A DNA stretch of 60,448 nt from JBBDIX01 sp050486225 (GTDB lineage Bacteria > Actinomycetota > Nitriliruptoria > Nitriliruptorales > Nitriliruptoraceae): NCBI GenBank assembly GCA_050486225.1, contig JBJHCV010000012.1, forward strand, positions 1 through 60,448. The letters are read 5' to 3'. Position 1 is the stretch's first letter. Every line of letters begins with the position of its first letter. Below the pieces are notes generated by a model. That model was not told the origin of the DNA, ran no database searches, and saw only the letters and a program-made list of their open reading frames with translations. Positions 43,292 through 52,752 of the stretch are shown here, in pieces. A program made the position numbers and the translations under genes.

Positions 43292-44641
43292 GTGGCCGAA
43301 GAACAGACCGACACGAAGGCCGGTGCGGGCGCCGACGGGGCGCTCGACCGAATGTTCAGACTCCGGGAGAACGGCACGACCGTGCGAACCGAGGTCGTCG
43401 CCGGGGCGACGACGTTCCTGGCGATGGCCTACATCGTCTTCGTGAACCCGGGCATCCTCGAGGCGACCGGCATGGACACCGGCGCGGTGTTCGTCGCCAC
43501 CTGCCTCGCGGCCGCCATCGGCACGCTCATCATGGGCCTGTGGGCCCGCTACCCGATCGCGCAGGCGCCGGGCATGGGCCTCAACGCGTTCTTCGCATTC
43601 ACCGTGGTGCTCGGGATGGGCGTGCCCTGGGAGACGGCACTCGCGGCGACCCTGGTGTCCGGCATGCTGTTCTTCGTGCTCGCCGTGACCGGCGTGCGCG
43701 AGGCCATCATCGACGCGATCCCCCTGCAGCTCAAGCTCGCGGTGGGCGCCGGTATCGGCCTGTTCATCGCCTTCATCGGGCTGGGCAACGCCGGACTGGT
43801 CGTGGCCTACGAACCCACGTTCGTGTCGCTCGGTGACCTGACCGCTCCGGGCACCCTGCTGGCGGTCTTCGGACTGCTCGCGACGGCGCTGTTCCTGCTG
43901 CGCGGGGTCCGCGGAGCCGTGTTCTACGGGATCATCGCGACGTCGATCGTCGGGATCATCTTCGGGATCGTGCCGCTGCCCGGCGCGGTGGTGTCCACCC
44001 CGCCGTCGCTCGCACCGACGTTCGGCGCAGCGGTGGTCAACCTGCCCGAGCTGCTCACCGCACAGATGGCGCTCGTGGTGTTCACGATGCTGTTCGTCGA
44101 CCTGTTCGACACGACCGGCACGCTGATCGCGGTCGCCAACCAGGCCGGGATGCTCGAGGACGGAAAGCTGCCGCGGGCGAACCGGGCGCTGGTGTCGGAC
44201 TCGGTTGCGACGATGGCTGGGTCGGTGCTCGGAACCTCGACGACGACCTCCTACATCGAGTCGTCGGCGGGTGTCGGCGCAGGAGGGCGGACCGGACTCA
44301 CGTCGGTCGTCACGTCCGGGTTCTTCCTGCTCGCCCTGTTCTTCTCCCCGCTGCTCGCGGTGGTGACCGCCGAGGTCACCGCGCCGGCCCTGATCATCGT
44401 CGGGCTGATGATGGCCAAGGGCCTCGGGCAGATCGACTGGGGCGAGTTCGAGTACTCGCTGCCGGCGTTCGTGGTCGTGCTCACGATGCCGCTCACCTAC
44501 TCGATCGCGAACGGCATCGCGCTGGGACTGTTCCTGTTCCCGTTGGCGATGACGTTCAAGGGTCGGGCACGTGACGTGCACCCGATGATGTGGGTGCTCG
44601 CGCTCGCGTTCCTCGTGTTCTTCGCGTTCCTGCTGGAGTAG
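43292..44641 (+). CDS. NCS2-family purine permease (AzgA/PbuG-like)
   Basis: This 449-residue permease has about twelve to fourteen membrane helices. Signatures are VAGATTFLAMAYIVFVNPGI, QAPGMGLNAFFAF, LFDTTGTLIAVANQAGML and LGTSTTTSYIESSAGVGAGG. The group imports adenine, guanine or hypoxanthine by proton symport. Salvage would complement the pur genes in this window. The GTG start follows GGAGAG. A strong hairpin ends the transcript (44658-44692). Confidence 0.93.
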   Translation: MAEEQTDTKAGAGADGALDRMFRLRENGTTVRTEVVAGATTFLAMAYIVFVNPGILEATGMDTGAVFVATCLAAAIGTLIMGLWARYPIAQAPGMGLNAFFAFTVVLGMGVPWETALAATLVSGMLFFVLAVTGVREAIIDAIPLQLKLAVGAGIGLFIAFIGLGNAGLVVAYEPTFVSLGDLTAPGTLLAVFGLLATALFLLRGVRGAVFYGIIATSIVGIIFGIVPLPGAVVSTPPSLAPTFGAAVVNLPELLTAQMALVVFTMLFVDLFDTTGTLIAVANQAGMLEDGKLPRANRALVSDSVATMAGSVLGTSTTTSYIESSAGVGAGGRTGLTSVVTSGFFLLALFFSPLLAVVTAEVTAPALIIVGLMMAKGLGQIDWGEFEYSLPAFVVVLTMPLTYSIANGIALGLFLFPLAMTFKGRARDVHPMMWVLALAFLVFFAFLLE

Positions 44642-44657
44642 GAGAACCGACGTCGTC

Positions 44658-44692
44658 GACGCGCCCGCTGGACCCGGTCCGGCGGGCGCGTC
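44658..44692. terminator. Bidirectional terminator between purine permease and clpB
   Basis: GACGCGCCCGC pairs with GCGGGCGCGTC (11 bp), and the loop contains a second GGACC/GGTCC stem. It lies between convergent genes. Confidence 0.85.
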
Positions 44693-44718
44693 GCCGTTGC
44701 CGCCGGCGGCGCCCCGGA

Positions 44719-47322
44719 CTACTCGGCTGACGCCGTGCGCGGCGACCCCACGAGTGTGAACTCGCCTGCCGGGTCCACGTCGACGACCACGCGGTCACCG
44801 TCACCGACCTCACCGCCGAGCATCGCCCGGGCGAGCGGGTCCTCCAGGTGGCGGCGGATGACGCGCTTGAGCGGGCGCGCGCCGTACAGCGGGTCGTACC
44901 CCAGTTCCGCGAGGCGGTCCATCGCGGCGCCGGTCACCTCGAGCGTGACGTCTCGATCCGTGAGGCGTGCGCGCAGGCGCTCGAGCTGGATGTCCACGAT
45001 CGTGCGCAGCTGTTCGGGAGCGAGCCGCTGGAACACGGCCACCTCGTCGATCCGGTTCAGGAACTCCGGCCGGAAGTGTGCGCGCACGTCACCCATGACC
45101 CGTTCGCGCAGTTCGTCGGGCGACAGGCCGGTGTCGAGGATGTGGGTCGAACCGAGGTTCGACGTCATGATCACCACGACGTTGCGGAAGTCGACCGTGC
45201 GCCCCTGCCCGTCGGTCAGGCGTCCGTCGTCGAGCACCTGGAGCAGCACGTTGAACACGTCCGGGTGGGCCTTCTCGACCTCGTCGAGCAGCAGCACCCG
45301 GTAGGGCCGACGACGTACCGCCTCGGTGAGCTGCCCACCCTCCTCGTGCCCGACGTATCCGGGCGGCGCACCGATGAGCCGTGCGACCGTGTGCTTCTCC
45401 TGGTACTCGCCCATGTCGATACGGACCATCGCCCGTTCGTCGTCGAACAGGAACCCGGCGAGCGCGCGGGCCAGTTCGGTCTTGCCGACACCGGTCGGCC
45501 CGAGGAACAGGAACGATCCGAGCGGTCGGTCCGGGTCGGAGATCCCCGAACGGCTGCGTCGCACGGCGTTGGCGACGGCCTCGACCGCCTCGTCCTGACC
45601 GACGACACGCCGGTGCAGTTCGTCCTCGAGCCGCAGCAGCTTCTCCGACTCGGACTCGACGAGCCTCGACACGGGGATGCCGGTCCACCGGGCGACGACC
45701 TCGGCGATCTCGGTCTCGGTGACCTCCTCCTCGAGGAGCATGTCGCCGGCCGCGCGCAACTGTTCGATGGCCTGCTGGGCGGCGGTGATCTCCGCGTCGA
45801 GTTCGCGTTCACGGCCGTAGCGCAGTTCGGCGGCGAGCTGGAGGTCTCCGTCCCGCTCGGCGTTCGCCGCCTGTTCGCGGACGTGCTCGAGCTCCTCCTT
45901 CGCGGCCTGCAGACGTGCGATCGCCGCCTTCTCCTGTTCCCAGCGGGCGCGCATCGCGTCGTCGCGTTCCCGGAGGTCTGCGAGTTCCGCGTCGAGGTCG
46001 GCGAGCCGGGCCCGGGTCGAGTCGGTCTCCTCGCCCTCGAGCGACACCCGTTCGATCTCCAGCTGGCGGATGCGCCGATCGACCTCGTCGATCTCGGGAG
46101 GCAGGGAGTCGATGGCGATGCGCAGGCGAGCCATCGACTCGTCGACCAGGTCGATGGCCTTGTCCGGCAGGAAACGTTCGGTGAGGTACCGGTCGGACAG
46201 GGTCGCGGCCGCCACCAGCGCGTCGTCGGTGATGCGCACACCGTGGTGGACCTCGTAGCGCTCCTTGAGACCCCGCAGGATCCCGATGGTGTCGGGCACG
46301 GACGGTTCGGCGACGTGGACCGGCTGGAAGCGACGTTCGAGCGCCGCGTCCTTCTCGATGTTGCGGTACTCGGCGAGCGTGGTCGCGCCGATCATCCGCA
46401 GCTGCCCGCGCGCGAGCATGGGCTTGAGCATGTTCGACGCGTCCATCGCACCCTCGGCGCCGCCTGCACCGATCATCGTGTGCAGTTCGTCGATGAACGT
46501 GATGATCTGCCCGTCGGAGGACTCGATCTCCTTCAGCACGGCCTTGAGGCGTTCCTCGAACTCGCCGCGGTACTTCGCGCCGGCGACCATCGCCGACAGG
46601 TCGAGTTCCACCAGACGCTTGTCCTCGAGCAGGGTCGGCACGTCACCGTCGACGATGCGCCGGGCGATGCCCTCGACGATGGCGGTCTTGCCCACGCCGG
46701 GCTCACCGATGAGCACCGGGTTGTTCTTCGTCCGGCGCACCAGCACCTGGATCGTGCGGCGGATCTCCTCGTCGCGGCCGATGACCGGGTCGAGCCGGCC
46801 CTCCCGAGCGAGTGCCGTCAGGTCGCGTGCGTACTTCTCGAGCGCCTCGTACGTCGACTCCGGGTCCTGTGACGTGACGCGCTGGGCACCGCGGACCTCG
46901 CGCAGCGCCGCGAGGACGGCGTCACGGGTGACACCCGCGGCGGTCAGGACCGACGCGGTGCGGTCACCGGCACCCACGAGCGCGAGCAGCAGGTGCTCGG
47001 TCGACACGTACTCGTCACCGAGGACTCCGGCGTCGTCGCCGGCCGCGTCGAGCACACGCGACAGGGCGTTCGACAGCCGCACCTCGCCCGACGCGCCATA
47101 GGCGGCCGGCAGGGCGTCGACGACCTCGCCGACCTGGTTGCGCAGGGTCGTCGGGGTGACCCCGATGCGCTGCACGAGCGGCAGGACGACACCTTCGGGC
47201 TGGCCGAGCAGCGCGAGCATCAGGTGTCCGGTGGCGATCTCCGGATGATGCCGGTCGCGGGCGATGCCCCCGGCGGCCTGCAGCGCCTCCTGGGACCGGT
47301 GGGTCAGTCGATCGAAGTCCAT
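44719..47322 (-). CDS. clpB: ClpB disaggregase
   Basis: This hexameric AAA+ chaperone rescues aggregated proteins with DnaK-DnaJ-GrpE. The 867 residues hold the Clp N-domain repeats (1-150), NBD1 with GEPGVGKTAI, the coiled-coil M-domain (about 410-530), and NBD2 with GPTGVGKTELARALAGFLFD. The C-terminus has the ClpB D2 small domain. Length and M-domain exclude ClpA/ClpC. It is the last gene of the dnaK heat-shock operon, 21 bp after hspR, and is expected to be repressed by HspR. Confidence 0.97.
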   Translation of the reverse strand: MDFDRLTHRSQEALQAAGGIARDRHHPEIATGHLMLALLGQPEGVVLPLVQRIGVTPTTLRNQVGEVVDALPAAYGASGEVRLSNALSRVLDAAGDDAGVLGDEYVSTEHLLLALVGAGDRTASVLTAAGVTRDAVLAALREVRGAQRVTSQDPESTYEALEKYARDLTALAREGRLDPVIGRDEEIRRTIQVLVRRTKNNPVLIGEPGVGKTAIVEGIARRIVDGDVPTLLEDKRLVELDLSAMVAGAKYRGEFEERLKAVLKEIESSDGQIITFIDELHTMIGAGGAEGAMDASNMLKPMLARGQLRMIGATTLAEYRNIEKDAALERRFQPVHVAEPSVPDTIGILRGLKERYEVHHGVRITDDALVAAATLSDRYLTERFLPDKAIDLVDESMARLRIAIDSLPPEIDEVDRRIRQLEIERVSLEGEETDSTRARLADLDAELADLRERDDAMRARWEQEKAAIARLQAAKEELEHVREQAANAERDGDLQLAAELRYGRERELDAEITAAQQAIEQLRAAGDMLLEEEVTETEIAEVVARWTGIPVSRLVESESEKLLRLEDELHRRVVGQDEAVEAVANAVRRSRSGISDPDRPLGSFLFLGPTGVGKTELARALAGFLFDDERAMVRIDMGEYQEKHTVARLIGAPPGYVGHEEGGQLTEAVRRRPYRVLLLDEVEKAHPDVFNVLLQVLDDGRLTDGQGRTVDFRNVVVIMTSNLGSTHILDTGLSPDELRERVMGDVRAHFRPEFLNRIDEVAVFQRLAPEQLRTIVDIQLERLRARLTDRDVTLEVTGAAMDRLAELGYDPLYGARPLKRVIRRHLEDPLARAMLGGEVGDGDRVVVDVDPAGEFTLVGSPRTASAE

Positions 47323-47343
47323 GGCGACACGGCTCCTGCTGTC

Positions 47344-47883
47344 TCAGCCGACCCTGGAGTCGGGAGGGGGCACGGGACGAGCCCGTGGGGCCGACGAGCG
47401 CTGCCCCGTGCGACGTCGATGGGGGTGGGCCTCGACGGCGCCCGGTGTCGACCGGACGATCTGGTAACGGGGCGTGTTGGGCTCACTGTCCACCCGCGAC
47501 GCCAGCACCCGAACCATGTCCTCGAGTTCGTCGATCCGGCGACGGGCACCCTCGAGCTTCTCGCCGAGTTCGAGGACCACACGCACCCCCGCGATGTTGA
47601 GGCCCTGCTCCTGGGTCAACGTGCGGATGAACTGCAACCGTTCGACGTCACGACGCGAGTAGCGGCGGGTGCCGCCCTGGGTACGGGCCGGGGAGACGAG
47701 CCCCTCCCGCTCGTAGGCCCGAAGCGTCTGCGGGTGCAGGTCGGCGAGTTCGGCGGCGACCGAGATCACGTAGACCGGCGCCTCGTCGTCCTCCTCGACC
47801 TCCCAGCGGGGCTCCTCGTCGTCACGCGAGGACCACGACCAGTTGCCTCCCGGCCGAGGTTCGAGGAAACGCTGTTCGCTCAT
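47344..47883 (-). CDS. hspR: HspR heat-shock repressor (MerR family)
   Basis: The 179-residue protein has a MerR-type HTH (about 36-105: YVISVAAELADLHPQTLRAY, EREGLVSPARTQGGTRRYSR) and a coiled-coil (GVRVVLELGEKLEGARRRID), the HspR layout. It has longer acidic N-terminal and Pro/Arg-rich C-terminal extensions than the usual roughly 130 residues. HspR represses the dnaK operon by binding HAIR sites with DnaK as co-repressor; such a site lies at 52269-52289. ATG 47883 follows GAGGG. Confidence 0.93.
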   Translation of the reverse strand: MSEQRFLEPRPGGNWSWSSRDDEEPRWEVEEDDEAPVYVISVAAELADLHPQTLRAYEREGLVSPARTQGGTRRYSRRDVERLQFIRTLTQEQGLNIAGVRVVLELGEKLEGARRRIDELEDMVRVLASRVDSEPNTPRYQIVRSTPGAVEAHPHRRRTGQRSSAPRARPVPPPDSRVG

Positions 47884-47891
47884 CACTGCCC

Positions 47892-49019
47892 TCAGTTCGT
47901 CTGCGGCTGGCCGTCGAACGCCTCACGGCGCACCGCGACACGTTCGGTCAACCACTCGAGTTCGCCGATGGCCCGCTTCTCGTCGCGCGACAGGTCGGTC
48001 GGCACGTCGATGCGCACGGTGACGAGCAGGTCACCGTGGCCCGAGGCACGGCGCGGGGCACCCTGCCCGCGCACTCGGAACGTTCGGCCGCTCGACGTCC
48101 CGGCGGGGATCCGGATGGTGCGTGTCGTGTCGTGGGGGGTGGGAACCGTGAGCTTCGTGCCGTTGACCGCCTCGACGAACGAGATCGGCACCTCGAGGGT
48201 GACGTCGTCGCCACGCCGACCGAAGTGGGGATGGGCCTCGACGTGGACGGTGACCATGACGTCGCCGGGCGGGCCCCCGCCCTGACCGGGCCCTCCGCGG
48301 CCCGGCACGCGGATGACGGCCCCGTCGCGGACTCCCGCGGGGACCCGGACCGACAGCTGTCGAGGCTTCACGACCCGGCCCTGGCCACTGCACGTCGCGC
48401 ACGGGTCGGTGACGACGGTTCCCCTACCCCCGCACTGGTGGCACGGCTGGGCGAACGAGAACGGCCCCTGGTCCACGGTGACCTGCCCGCGTCCCCCACA
48501 GGTGGCGCATCGCTGCGGCGAGGTGCCGGGGCGCGCGCCGGAGCCGTTGCAGGTCCCACACGCCCCGTCCCCGGTGACACGCAGGGTCGTGCGCACACCG
48601 GCGAGCGCGTCCTCGAACGTCAGGTGCACGTCGGCGGCGAGGTCCTGCCCGCGGCGCGCCCGACGCCCGCCGGCGCGACCGGTCTGGAAGCCTCCCCCGA
48701 ACAGGTTGCCGAACACGTCACCGAGGTCCGCGCCGTCGAAGCCTCCGGGGAAGCCACCGCCCCCGCCGGCGAAACCGGATGCCCCGAGTCGGCGGATCTC
48801 GTCGTACTCACGTCGTCGTTCCGTGTCCCCCAGCACGGCGTAGGCCTCGCCGACCTCCTTGAACCGGACCTCCGCCTGGGGGTCGTCCGGGTTCGCATCC
48901 GGGTGGTTCTCGCGGGCGAGTCGTCGGTAGGCCTTCTTCACGTCCTCGGCGGAGGCGTCCTTCGACACACCGAGGACCGCGTAGTAGTCCTTGTCGAGCC
49001 ATTCGCGTTGCGGTGCCAT
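47892..49019 (-). CDS. dnaJ: DnaJ co-chaperone
   Basis: The 375-residue type I Hsp40 has a J-domain with the HPD motif (ENHPDANPDD), a Gly-rich stretch (GFAGGGGGFPGGF), four CxxCxGxG zinc repeats (CGTCNGSG, CATCGGRG, CHQCGGRG, CATCSGQG) and the substrate-binding beta domains. It delivers clients to DnaK and stimulates its ATPase. It lies between grpE and hspR in the heat-shock operon. Confidence 0.96.
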   Translation of the reverse strand: MAPQREWLDKDYYAVLGVSKDASAEDVKKAYRRLARENHPDANPDDPQAEVRFKEVGEAYAVLGDTERRREYDEIRRLGASGFAGGGGGFPGGFDGADLGDVFGNLFGGGFQTGRAGGRRARRGQDLAADVHLTFEDALAGVRTTLRVTGDGACGTCNGSGARPGTSPQRCATCGGRGQVTVDQGPFSFAQPCHQCGGRGTVVTDPCATCSGQGRVVKPRQLSVRVPAGVRDGAVIRVPGRGGPGQGGGPPGDVMVTVHVEAHPHFGRRGDDVTLEVPISFVEAVNGTKLTVPTPHDTTRTIRIPAGTSSGRTFRVRGQGAPRRASGHGDLLVTVRIDVPTDLSRDEKRAIGELEWLTERVAVRREAFDGQPQTN

Positions 49020-49049
49020 CGGTCACCTCCTCTCACGTACGGTCGGCCG

Positions 49050-49700
49050 TCAGCCCTCCACCACGACCATCGCCGCGCGGAGCACGCGATCCTCCCAGCG
49101 GTAGCCGGGGCGCAGGATCTCCACGACCGTCGGCTGGTCGCGCGACTCGTCGGCGGGCGCGTGCTGCACCGCCTCGTGCACGGACGGGTCGAACGGCACG
49201 TCCGTGGCGTCGATCCGCGCCATGCCCAGCGACTCGAGCGACGTCCACAGCTTCGACGCGACCAGTTCGACCCCGTGGGCGAGCGTCGTGTCGGACGACG
49301 CCGCAGCCGCGTCGAGGGTGCGCTGCAGGTCGTCGAGCGTCTCGAGCAGTCCCGCCGCGACGTCGGCTCGGCCCGCGATCCGCTGGGCGGCGCCCTCCGC
49401 GGTGGTCCGGCGTCGGTAGTTCTCGAACTCCGCACGGGCCCGACGGACGTCGTCGAGGTACTCGTCACGCTGCTGTTCCGCGAGGTGCAGCGCCTCGAGC
49501 AGTTCGTCCCGGTCCCGCGGATCAGGGAGCGGCTCGACCCCGACGTGTGCCGCGTCCGCCGCGGGCGCCGTGTCCTGCGCCGGGTCCGGCTGCTCCGGTC
49601 GGTGGTCGAACCAGTGGGGCGCCTGTTCGTCCGCGCCGGAGGCGGCGGCACCGTCGGGCGGGGTGCCGGGGTCGGGCGTCTCGTGGGCCTGGTCGGTCAC
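49050..49700 (-). CDS. grpE: GrpE nucleotide exchange factor
   Basis: The product of about 216 residues has a long disordered Pro/Asp-rich N-terminus, a coiled-coil (LLEALHLAEQQRDEYLDDVR, RARAEFENYRRR), and the beta-wing GrpE domain ending DQPTVVEILRPGYRWEDRVL. It releases ADP from DnaK. The GTG at 49700 follows AGGAG at 6 bases; the frame extends to an upstream start at 49754 without a ribosome site. Confidence 0.95.
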   Translation of the reverse strand: MTDQAHETPDPGTPPDGAAASGADEQAPHWFDHRPEQPDPAQDTAPAADAAHVGVEPLPDPRDRDELLEALHLAEQQRDEYLDDVRRARAEFENYRRRTTAEGAAQRIAGRADVAAGLLETLDDLQRTLDAAAASSDTTLAHGVELVASKLWTSLESLGMARIDATDVPFDPSVHEAVQHAPADESRDQPTVVEILRPGYRWEDRVLRAAMVVVEG

Positions 49701-49797
49701 CGTGTGCTCCTGCACGTCGTCGGTCGGTGGGTGTCGCGGCGGGTGTCGCGACACCAGTGGGGCGGCAACCCGTGCCGCCCCACCGTGGTGCGTCGGT

Positions 49798-50238
49798 TCA
49801 GCTGGCCTGCACCTGGATGCGTCGCGGCCGGGACTCCTCCGCCTTCGGGACGCTGATCGTCAGCATCCCGTCGCGGTAGGCGGCCTCTACACGATCCGGG
49901 TCGACGCGGTCCGGCAGGCGCACGGCGCGGTGGAACCGGCCGAAGTGCCGTTCGATGCGCCGGAAGCCGTCGGCTTCGCTGCTGTCGTAGAAGTTGCGCT
50001 CGCCCGCGATCGTCAGGACGTTCTCCTCGAGGGAGACCTCGACCTGGTCGGGGTTCACGCCGGGCAGTTCGACGTGGAGGACGAACGACTCGTCGTTCTC
50101 CTCGACGTCGAGCATGGGGGTGAAGGCGCCGGCGGTCGCCGCGGAGCGGTCACCGAACGCGCTGCGGAACATCCGTTCCATCTCGTCCTGGAGGGACGAG
50201 ACATCCCGTGCGGGTGTGTACCGACTGATGGTTGCCAT
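49798..50238 (-). CDS. Small heat-shock protein Hsp20
   Basis: The 146-residue alpha-crystallin-type holdase has an N-terminal arm (DVSSLQDEMERMFRSAF), the crystallin core (FVLHVELPGVNPDQVEVSLE, then VRLPDRVDPDRVEAAYRDG-type strand) and the final A-x-x-x-G-x-L motif (AAYRDGMLTISVPKAEES). Three ATGs follow AGGAGG directly; the third (50238) has correct spacing. Its place between dnaK and grpE is unusual and ties it to the HspR-controlled transcript. Confidence 0.94.
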   Translation of the reverse strand: MATISRYTPARDVSSLQDEMERMFRSAFGDRSAATAGAFTPMLDVEENDESFVLHVELPGVNPDQVEVSLEENVLTIAGERNFYDSSEADGFRRIERHFGRFHRAVRLPDRVDPDRVEAAYRDGMLTISVPKAEESRPRRIQVQAS

Positions 50239-50310
50239 CATCATCCTCCTTCCTCACTTTCTGGTCCGGACCCGACACGACGTCGGGCCGATCGGGGTCG
50301 TGGGCCGTCG

Positions 50311-52155
<1,845 letters not shown>

Positions 52156-52268
52156 CCTGGTGGTCCTCCTGTGGCGGGTGCACGAGGTGTGCGGTGTGGA
52201 CTCTCGACCCAGAAGGTACGCCCCGCGACGCGCCGTGCAAGAGGACTGCGGCCCTTGACATCAGCAAA

Positions 52269-52289
52269 CCTGAGCGCCAACGACTCAAG
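52269..52289 (-). promoter_or_regulatory. HAIR-type HspR operator upstream of dnaK
   Basis: Read on the minus strand the site is CTTGAGT-N7-GCTCAGG, against the HspR consensus CTTGAGT-N7-ACTCAAG: one half is perfect and the other matches 5 of 7. The perfect half overlaps a TTGAGT that could serve as a -35 for leftward transcription of dnaK. Confidence 0.8.
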
Positions 52290-52384
52290 CCACTCCGCAG
52301 GGCTCGGGTTCGGATGCAGGTGGGGATCAGCCGAGGGCCCGGCGGGCAGCCGAGCCGCCGAACGGTGGTGGCGCGCCGCTCGTA

Positions 52385-52477
52385 CCCGGCGCGTGTCGTG
52401 ACTCGGCGCTCGTGGCCCGGCGCGTGTCGTGACGCGGCGGGCGTCAGTGGCTCGCGTGACGCGGCTCGCGTCAGTGG
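52385..52477. repeat. Short GC-rich direct repeats upstream of the dnaK promoter
   Basis: CCCGGCGCGTGTCGTGAC occurs at 52385-52402 and 52416-52433 (31-bp period), and GCGTCAGTGG at 52441-52450 and 52468-52477. The block fills the gap between the dnaK promoter region and the end of a small membrane-protein gene. The role is unknown; replication slippage is the simplest origin. Confidence 0.75.
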
Positions 52478-52635
52478 TGCTCGTCGACCTCGACATGGCG
52501 CACCGGAGGGCGCCACGCACGCGACAGGGGGCGGCCACGCGCATCGAGACGCTCACGCCACGGCCAGAAGTCGAACATCAGGGAGAACGGCACCAGCACC
52601 ACGAACACGAGGAGCACCCACTGCCACGCCGCCAT
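52471..52635 (-). CDS. 54-residue single-pass membrane protein
   Basis: The product has one strongly hydrophobic helix (about 4-22, WQWVLLVFVVLVPFSLMFDF) followed by a Trp/Arg-rich cytoplasmic tail WPWRERLDARGRPLSRAW and the end HVEVDEHH. GGAGG precedes the ATG at 52635 at 7 bases. Short proteins of this shape are common in actinobacteria; function is unknown. A much longer frame covering this region is a shadow of the opposite strand. Confidence 0.75.
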   Translation of the reverse strand: MAAWQWVLLVFVVLVPFSLMFDFWPWRERLDARGRPLSRAWRPPVRHVEVDEHH

Positions 52636-52728
52636 CGACCAGCCTCCGACTCGATGCGACGAGGGTAGACGCCACCGTCGCTCCCGACACGTGCTGCCCA
52701 CCGACCTCTCCCCGCTCCTACACTTCCG

Positions 52729-52734
52729 GCGCAC
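52729..52734 (+). promoter_or_regulatory. -10 element of the etfD promoter
   Basis: TACACT stands 18 bases before the GTG start of the EtfD-like gene, with GGGAGGAG in between as ribosome site. Confidence 0.5.
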
Positions 52735-52752
52735 CGTGGGAGGAGTGGCCTC

